NCBI GenBank assembly: GCA_021234155.1
Contig: JAJEKV010000018.1
Coordinates: 17,485,614-17,549,613 of the forward strand
Length of the DNA stretch: 64,000 nt
DNA from: Isoetes taiwanensis
Taxonomy: Eukaryota; Streptophyta; Lycopodiopsida; Isoetales; Isoetaceae
Direction: 5' to 3'
The first letter of the stretch is position 1, and each line of letters starts with the position of its first letter. The notes under the pieces were generated by a model that made no database searches, was not told the DNA's origin, and was given only the letters and a program-made list of their open reading frames with translations. Below are positions 58,928 through 64,000 of this stretch, piece by piece. A program made the position numbers and the translations under genes.

Positions 58928-59500
58928 AAAAACTAAGAAACCCACTTAACTCATTGTAGGTGCTATGATGTCAGAGGAACTAAGCAACCTCACCATATAT
59001 TTCATCCGCTACAAAAAGAACGCGGCGCCAAAGCCATTCCCCCTGTGCCCAATTGGGAAGAGCCGAGCCTTGTTTGCTTGTGGATTCCATTTTTAAAAAT
59101 TTCCCTTTGCAATCAAAATACATGAACCTCGGGATTGAACCCCTCGACAACAACTTCCGCACTAATAATCACTTTAACAACACGTAGTGTTTAATTTATG
59201 CAAAGAAACGCCCCATCAAAATCAAATACCACACTCGTGAAAGTGAAGATGAGCATTGCTGACACCCACACCTTTTGTTTTATTTGCAACCCGGTCCCGG
59301 GCTTATCAATTTCGTGAAAAACTGAAAAAAAATTATCGGGATCTTGCATAGAATACATGCCCACAAACGGTTAGCCTTCACACCAAATGCTTAGCAACAA
59401 TAATCACCGCCAGCTTTATGCAAGAGTAGGTTTGAGCAAGCCACCAAGATATCCTAGTATATATTCCAAAGATATACTTAGATAGCGCCACAAACCCACA
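58928..59500 (+). repeat. 580-bp direct repeat R2, copy 2
   Basis: This copy is more diverged and more indel-rich than 54348-54930, but colinear with it. The two copies bracket the kinase pseudogene. Confidence 0.7.
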
Positions 59501-60735
59501 TATGTTTGTCCCCGACCACAACACCTGGGCAACCTAAAAAATAAACACACCGTGACACAAAAGTTGAATTTTAATATCATTTCAGAATAAACGCTTGTTT
59601 GAAATTACCGCAAAATCAATACTTTTTATAAGGCGTAATATCTTGGTGTGTTTAAGGCCGCCCACTGCTTTTTGCAAGCACCTCTTCATGTTTTACAAGC
59701 TTTGTAGACATTTGTGACTGGCTCCGCGCTTCGCTGCCTAGATCCCAAGACCTGCTCATCCTTCTCCGCTTCCAAATTTCAGCCCATCACCAGAGCTTAT
59801 TTTTCCTTTATCTTTTGCTTAGTTTTAGTCTATCATTGTGCTTGTTATTTTATATTCTGAAATCTGAGATCCTGTTGTTCCATATTCATGAATCCATATT
59901 CTCCATATCCATTCCATATCTTCGCTTTATATGTATCACTGCTTCTTCCTTTTGCAAACAAAGAACACCTCGATGCATATTCTAATTGTTAGAAATCTAG
60001 CCTCTTTCTTTTTGAGCAAACCGAATGAACCAAATCATGTATAAATCATGTAGGATATCATATGTTGGGAAAACATAAACAAATTCCGCCACATCACAAG
60101 TTTTCCTTTCTCTCTTCTCCGCCATAGCCGCTGGAACAAAGCTCGCGACAAAACTCACGGAATTTTACTGCATCGCAATTCAGCAAAGTTTATTATGCTT
60201 TGTTATTTCATCATTGAATCTGGCCAGAATATTGGCGGGTGCACTTCGTTCCGCCGCCAGGGGCGCCGCCAAGCGGGCGCCGCTTCAAAGTTTTTTTCCA
60301 AGGAATTTCTCCTGTCCGAAATTATCTTAATACAAAAAATAACTTAGGTAGGTAGGGGTATCTTTAGAAATTCGTGAAAATACGAGGGTATTCTGTAGTT
60401 TCCCATTGGAGAGAGCGTAGTTTGATAGCACCTTCAGCATAAATCTTTTTACATTCGATCAATCTTTCAGTCTAAGACATGACTGCTGCAATGCGCCGGA
60501 ACTCTGCATGGGATTGGGGATTAGGCGAATGTTGTGTTGTCGGCCGTGAGCATTATCTGTGAAAATCCATGGGGATTAGCTTGATAGCAGTTCCCAACAG
60601 TGCTGTTTAGGGGACATTTGAGGTCATAACCCAACAAAACAAGAAGGTTATAGAACACTCAGGAAGACAGCACTTCTAGCGTAAGCAAATTTGTGGCAGC
60701 AATTTGTTCCATGTCCATGTTGATATATTGTGTTG
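59501..60735. other. no gene recognised
   Basis: AT-rich DNA with a short GC-rich patch at 60230-60290 (GCCGCCAGGGGCGCCGCCAA, then GCGGGCGCCGC). No supportable frame. Confidence 0.4.
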
Positions 60736-61151
60736 ATCCTTTAGATTCAAAAGAAAGTTCTAGTTGCTGGCCAAAAGAAGTGGGAAGGCTGTGTCCTTGC
60801 AGCGCACAGGAAGGTAGGGAAATTGATAATGTACCAATTATATGCCGTCTAGTGGGTGGCTTCTAATGTTCAATATCATTACTATAGGGAATGCCTGTTA
60901 AAATTTGCTGAGCTGTTGAGCTAAAAAGGTCTGTTCTTCCTCCTTTACAATTTTAAACAAAGGCGATTTGATAAGGATGATGGAGCAAAGATCTTGCAGG
61001 CCAATCTTGCAAGGATATTAACATCTGAAATGGAAAAGCCTGTAGCCCAAGCAAGAAGGAAATCAGGCCATCAGGATCGTATAAACTACTTTTGCAAAAT
61101 GTGGAAAAGGTATTTTGTTTCCTGTCTAGGTCATTTTATTTTGGAAACATT

Positions 61152-61487
61152 GATGCTGCTCTTGCAATCCTTTAGTGGGAACTTCAAGCCAATATATAAG
61201 GTTTTTCTTCACTATACTGGATATGCATATATTGTCATTTTTAGTCAGCATTAGAAATGCAGATACATATATTAACCTCCCATTTTAGGACCAACCTTTA
61301 AGGACTTGAGCTGACAAAACTGCTTTTTGCAATCCCAAAGTGGAAGCCCCAAGCCAATAATAAGATTTTTCTTCACTATACTGGATATGCATATATTGTC
61401 ATTTTAGTGTCAGCATTTTAAGGTACTAGAAATGCAGATATTATATTAACCTCCCATTTTAGACTGACCTTGCTGACTTGAGCTGAC
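61152..61487. repeat. ~168-bp tandem duplication
   Basis: Two colinear copies begin at about 61152 (GCTCTTGCAATCCTTTAGTGG) and 61321 (GCTTTTTGCAATCCCAAAGTGG). Each continues through TTTTTCTTCACTATACTGGA, TATGCATATATTGTCATTTT, GAAATGCAGATA, TATTAACCTCCCATTTTAG and GACTTGAGCTGAC. Confidence 0.75.
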
Positions 61488-61489
61488 TA

Positions 61490-62090
61490 TGCTCGAAAAG
61501 CATCTAAAGATAGATGCCAGATGCGTAGATCTAAAGCATCGTAAGCATCTAAACATCTATACTTTTTAGATGCGATAAGATGCTTGTAAAATTAAAATTT
61601 CTTCTAAATCTACAGTAGCCTTGCCTTGATCATTATACCCCATATTACTCTACTATTATACCTATTGTTACTTGTCTGTACTGCTGTTTGAATGCCCACC
61701 CTGAGTCCTGAATTGATCATTAAATGCAAGTTGTTGCTCTTTGAATGAGTTTTAGGTGAGATTGAAAAGGAATTGAAGAGTTCCAGTTTATTGTTGAAGC
61801 AAGGCACCCTTGAAAACTACATGTTTGTCATAAAAAAAGCTCTGTTTTGGCTGAATGGGCTCTGACATGGTTAAATCGGGCTGCAAGGGTCTGGATTCGA
61901 GTAGCAGAGAGTATCCAATTCCATTTGAGTGCCAAAATCGTTTTGAGCTGTGTGGCAAATGTTCAGCAGTGCAAAAACCTAAAGGGGGAAAATTTTTTTT
62001 TGTTGTGTAAGCATCTTACGTTAGATGCGGTACAGATGTGCAGATGCGGATCTAACACATCTAATGTTTAGATGTGCGGGCATCTATCGA
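61490..62090. repeat. paired clusters of GCATCT/AGATGC motifs
   Basis: 61494-61585 and 62008-62090 are packed with GCATCT and its reverse complement AGATGC (about nine and six occurrences or close variants). They bracket about 420 bases of ordinary sequence. The two clusters can pair with each other, so this may be a fold-back element about 600 bases long. Confidence 0.4.
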
Positions 62091-63190
62091 AGCCAAGGGA
62101 GCTGACAATTTGTTTGATGCCAGGTTGTTTCTGAGAAACAGTTCTGTGAAACTTCTCGAAGGAAAACTTATATATGAGCCCCTTGGGAGTAGTAAGGCCT
62201 CCACCAAATTTTCTTGTTTGCTTTTTAGTCAATATGATGCTGAACTTGCTCTGCCCTTTATATTGCTCTCGGATGCAGGTGGTAATATATCTGCCTGAAT
62301 TATCCATATTTCATCTCTACAAATGTAATTGCAGCTGCCTCGGAAATTCAGTGTTATATAAACCAAGAATATGCATCTCATGGACAGGAGATCAAGATGA
62401 TTCGTATGAGGTTACATTCTTCCTCGCGGTTGTTTCATTTTCAAATATCTGGTAGCAATTTCAGTCTCACTTTTGAACGCTTTTAGGCAGGATTCTAAAG
62501 ATGTCTTTATCATTGCCACTGGAGGAGCTTCAACAGGTGCAAAGATAGCATCATTGATGGTTTCGTGGTTTATTTTCACCGGTTCTCAGAAAACTGGTGT
62601 TGAAGCGTAAAGAGAGCAGCGTTGAACCTGGTTAAAGTATGCTATACCGTGCTGTAATATATTTGTTGTCACATATCTTCAAGGTTTTGTAGCTGTAAGT
62701 CTCTAATGTTCATACACTTAGATGGGGTCAAAATTTAAGACATATAGTATTCTTATCAATTTGTATATTCGAAATTGAGATGACCAAAAGTTACCATGCC
62801 TTTAACCTAATTCAGGTAAACCTTGAACTTGAGGGAAAGATCCTGTTTATGTACCTACATGATGTACCAAGCATACTCAGTATTGCCGCAACAATTGGGT
62901 CGATGAGCTTACAACTGTGGGTAGGCATGTGCAATGTGGGATGTTACTATTTGATAAGTTATAGTAAAACATGTGTTTCTAAACATGGCATGGATGCTTA
63001 TTGTATGTTAATTGAGGATTTGCAAGAGACATAGTGTGTTATGTCTTTCGGCTTTGAGAGTACTAAAACCAGTACATTCATTTGATCTTTACGCTTCAGC
63101 CCAGAGTTAAGGCTCAGTGGAACGGGGTCTATGTTGACAAGAGACACTTCCACACGCTTAGGATCAGTTCAACCGAAGGTCAAGACTTCT

Positions 63191-64000
63191 AAGGTATATC
63201 TTGACTGAATGATTGGTTATCTGTATGGTTCTATCGAGCTTGGCAAGAAAGCCATTTTCAAACCCTCCTATTGAATTCTGATATTCCAACATGGGAGATA
63301 TTTGTAGACAAATAGCAAAAGCACATCAGAACTCCTCCTAGAAAATCCCCGTGAATCTTCTCAAGAAACATTTGAATAGTCCAACATGCTTTACTCAGAC
63401 ACCCAGTACCCACTTTGCTTTGGTAATTGGTTTATATGGGATTAAACTACTTTAAAGTGAGGCTACCCGAAGCCCATTAGCCTGAGATCCATGGAACCAG
63501 GATACATATATTGGCCCATGGTCTTTAGGAAGGAGCACCTTTCTACTTGTCTGAGCAGGTGGTTAGTGTGGATCTTAAGATGATATATATCAAATGATGA
63601 TATACAGAATCCTAATAATCTGCCCTCTGGCTTATTATTAGACACGGATGCACCGAACAAAGGGGCAAAAGTCAGAAATTGGAGTGGGGACTATTAATTC
63701 TAAGTGCCAGGAATGACAGAATTAGCCACCACGCACCCATTGATTGAGCATCCACGATTTGATAGATGATATTTTGAAGTGTGTACCTTTTGTTCTCATA
63801 AGCACGCGGGAATTTGGAATCCTTCACAGGTTCTCGTGGATGTTGATCACTCAATGCTTGTTAAGTGCGTGAAGAAACTTTTTTAAATTTTAATTGGAAA
63901 TCCAGGTAACTGGTTTGCTTTCTGTTATGGAATGCTTTAAACATGCTCCATGTCACTGGCATGTCTTAGAGCAATACGTAACTGAACGAAGTACAAGTAA
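63191..64000. other. no gene recognised
   Basis: Two short minus-strand frames (63660-63463, 63854-63672) have no recognisable domain. The sequence continues past the right edge. Confidence 0.4.

Larger units (their letters stand above)
60736..63190 (+). other. exon-like segments of an unidentified gene
   Basis: Several segments on the plus strand look like exons with plausible splice borders. They are 60746-60815 (KKVLVAGQKKWEGCVLAAHR, then a GTAGGG donor), about 60962-61109 (KILQANLARILTSEMEKPVA with ARRKSGHQDRINYFCKMWKR, then GTATTTTG), 62078-62280 (ADNLFDARLFLRNSSVKLLE with IYEPLGSSKASTKFSCLLFS), 62333-62399 (EIQCYINQEYASHGQEIKMI), 62489-62608 and 62816-62920 (VNLELEGKILFMYLHDVPSI). I could not assign a family. 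The intervals hold a tandem duplication and a motif cluster, as expected for introns. Confidence 0.3.

Overview
The window is nuclear DNA from a land plant with a large, repeat-rich genome. The evidence is GT-AG introns, an alpha-expansin, a receptor-like kinase, L1-type and other LINEs, MITEs and a chromodomain-bearing Ty3/gypsy element. One LINE family has a GVRQGCPLSPT-type reverse transcriptase motif that I associate more with seed-free plants or gymnosperms than with flowering plants; this placement is weak. Almost every coding fragment carries frameshifts.

Layout. 0-0.5 kb: 3' end of an L1 LINE. 2.75-9.5 kb: three copies (one long, two 5'-truncated) of one LINE family, ending in a shared 3' tail plus different simple repeats; a 299-bp MITE with perfect 38-bp inverted ends lies at 8.8 kb. 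9.7-12.9 kb: low-complexity repeats and a possible TRIM. 14.85-16.9 kb (+): a five-exon gene for a plant membrane protein with one frameshift. 17.47-18.31 kb: an 841-bp Tourist-like MITE. 20.48-21.54 kb (-): an alpha-expansin gene with frameshifts. 22.4-25.4 kb: purine-rich tandem repeats, a (GA)n tract and two adjacent perfect hairpins. 27.0-47.2 kb (-): an L1 LINE whose ORF1 is split by a 13.3-kb LTR retrotransposon (32,803-46,090, minus strand). 48.8-54.0 kb: a 440-bp direct-repeat pair around a spliced tyrosine-recombinase-like gene (+). 54.3-59.5 kb: a 580-bp direct-repeat pair around a receptor-like kinase pseudogene (-). 60.7-63.2 kb: unidentified exon-like segments (+).

The main discovery is in the LTR retrotransposon. 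It has matched LTRs (TGTGACG...CGTCACA), AAAAA target duplications, an initiator-Met tRNA primer site, a polypurine tract, gag, and protease-RT-RNase H-integrase-chromodomain order, so it is a chromovirus. Between the primer site and gag, in the same orientation, lies a reading frame that starts with the exact N-terminal tail of histone H3 (MARTKQTARK) and ends with a recognisable H3 histone fold (TDYRV loop, CAIHA, MPKDI). The two are separated by a long Lys/Arg/Gly-rich stretch. It has its own TATA-like box and 5'- and 3'-UTR-like flanks. The element therefore carries an H3-like histone gene together with an integrase chromodomain, the domain class that in chromoviruses can read methylated H3 tails. 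A further unidentified coding block lies between the histone frame and gag.

The two LTRs differ mainly by short indels in GC-rich sequence, with long identical runs between. Some of the frameshifts in this window may therefore be sequencing or assembly errors rather than decay.
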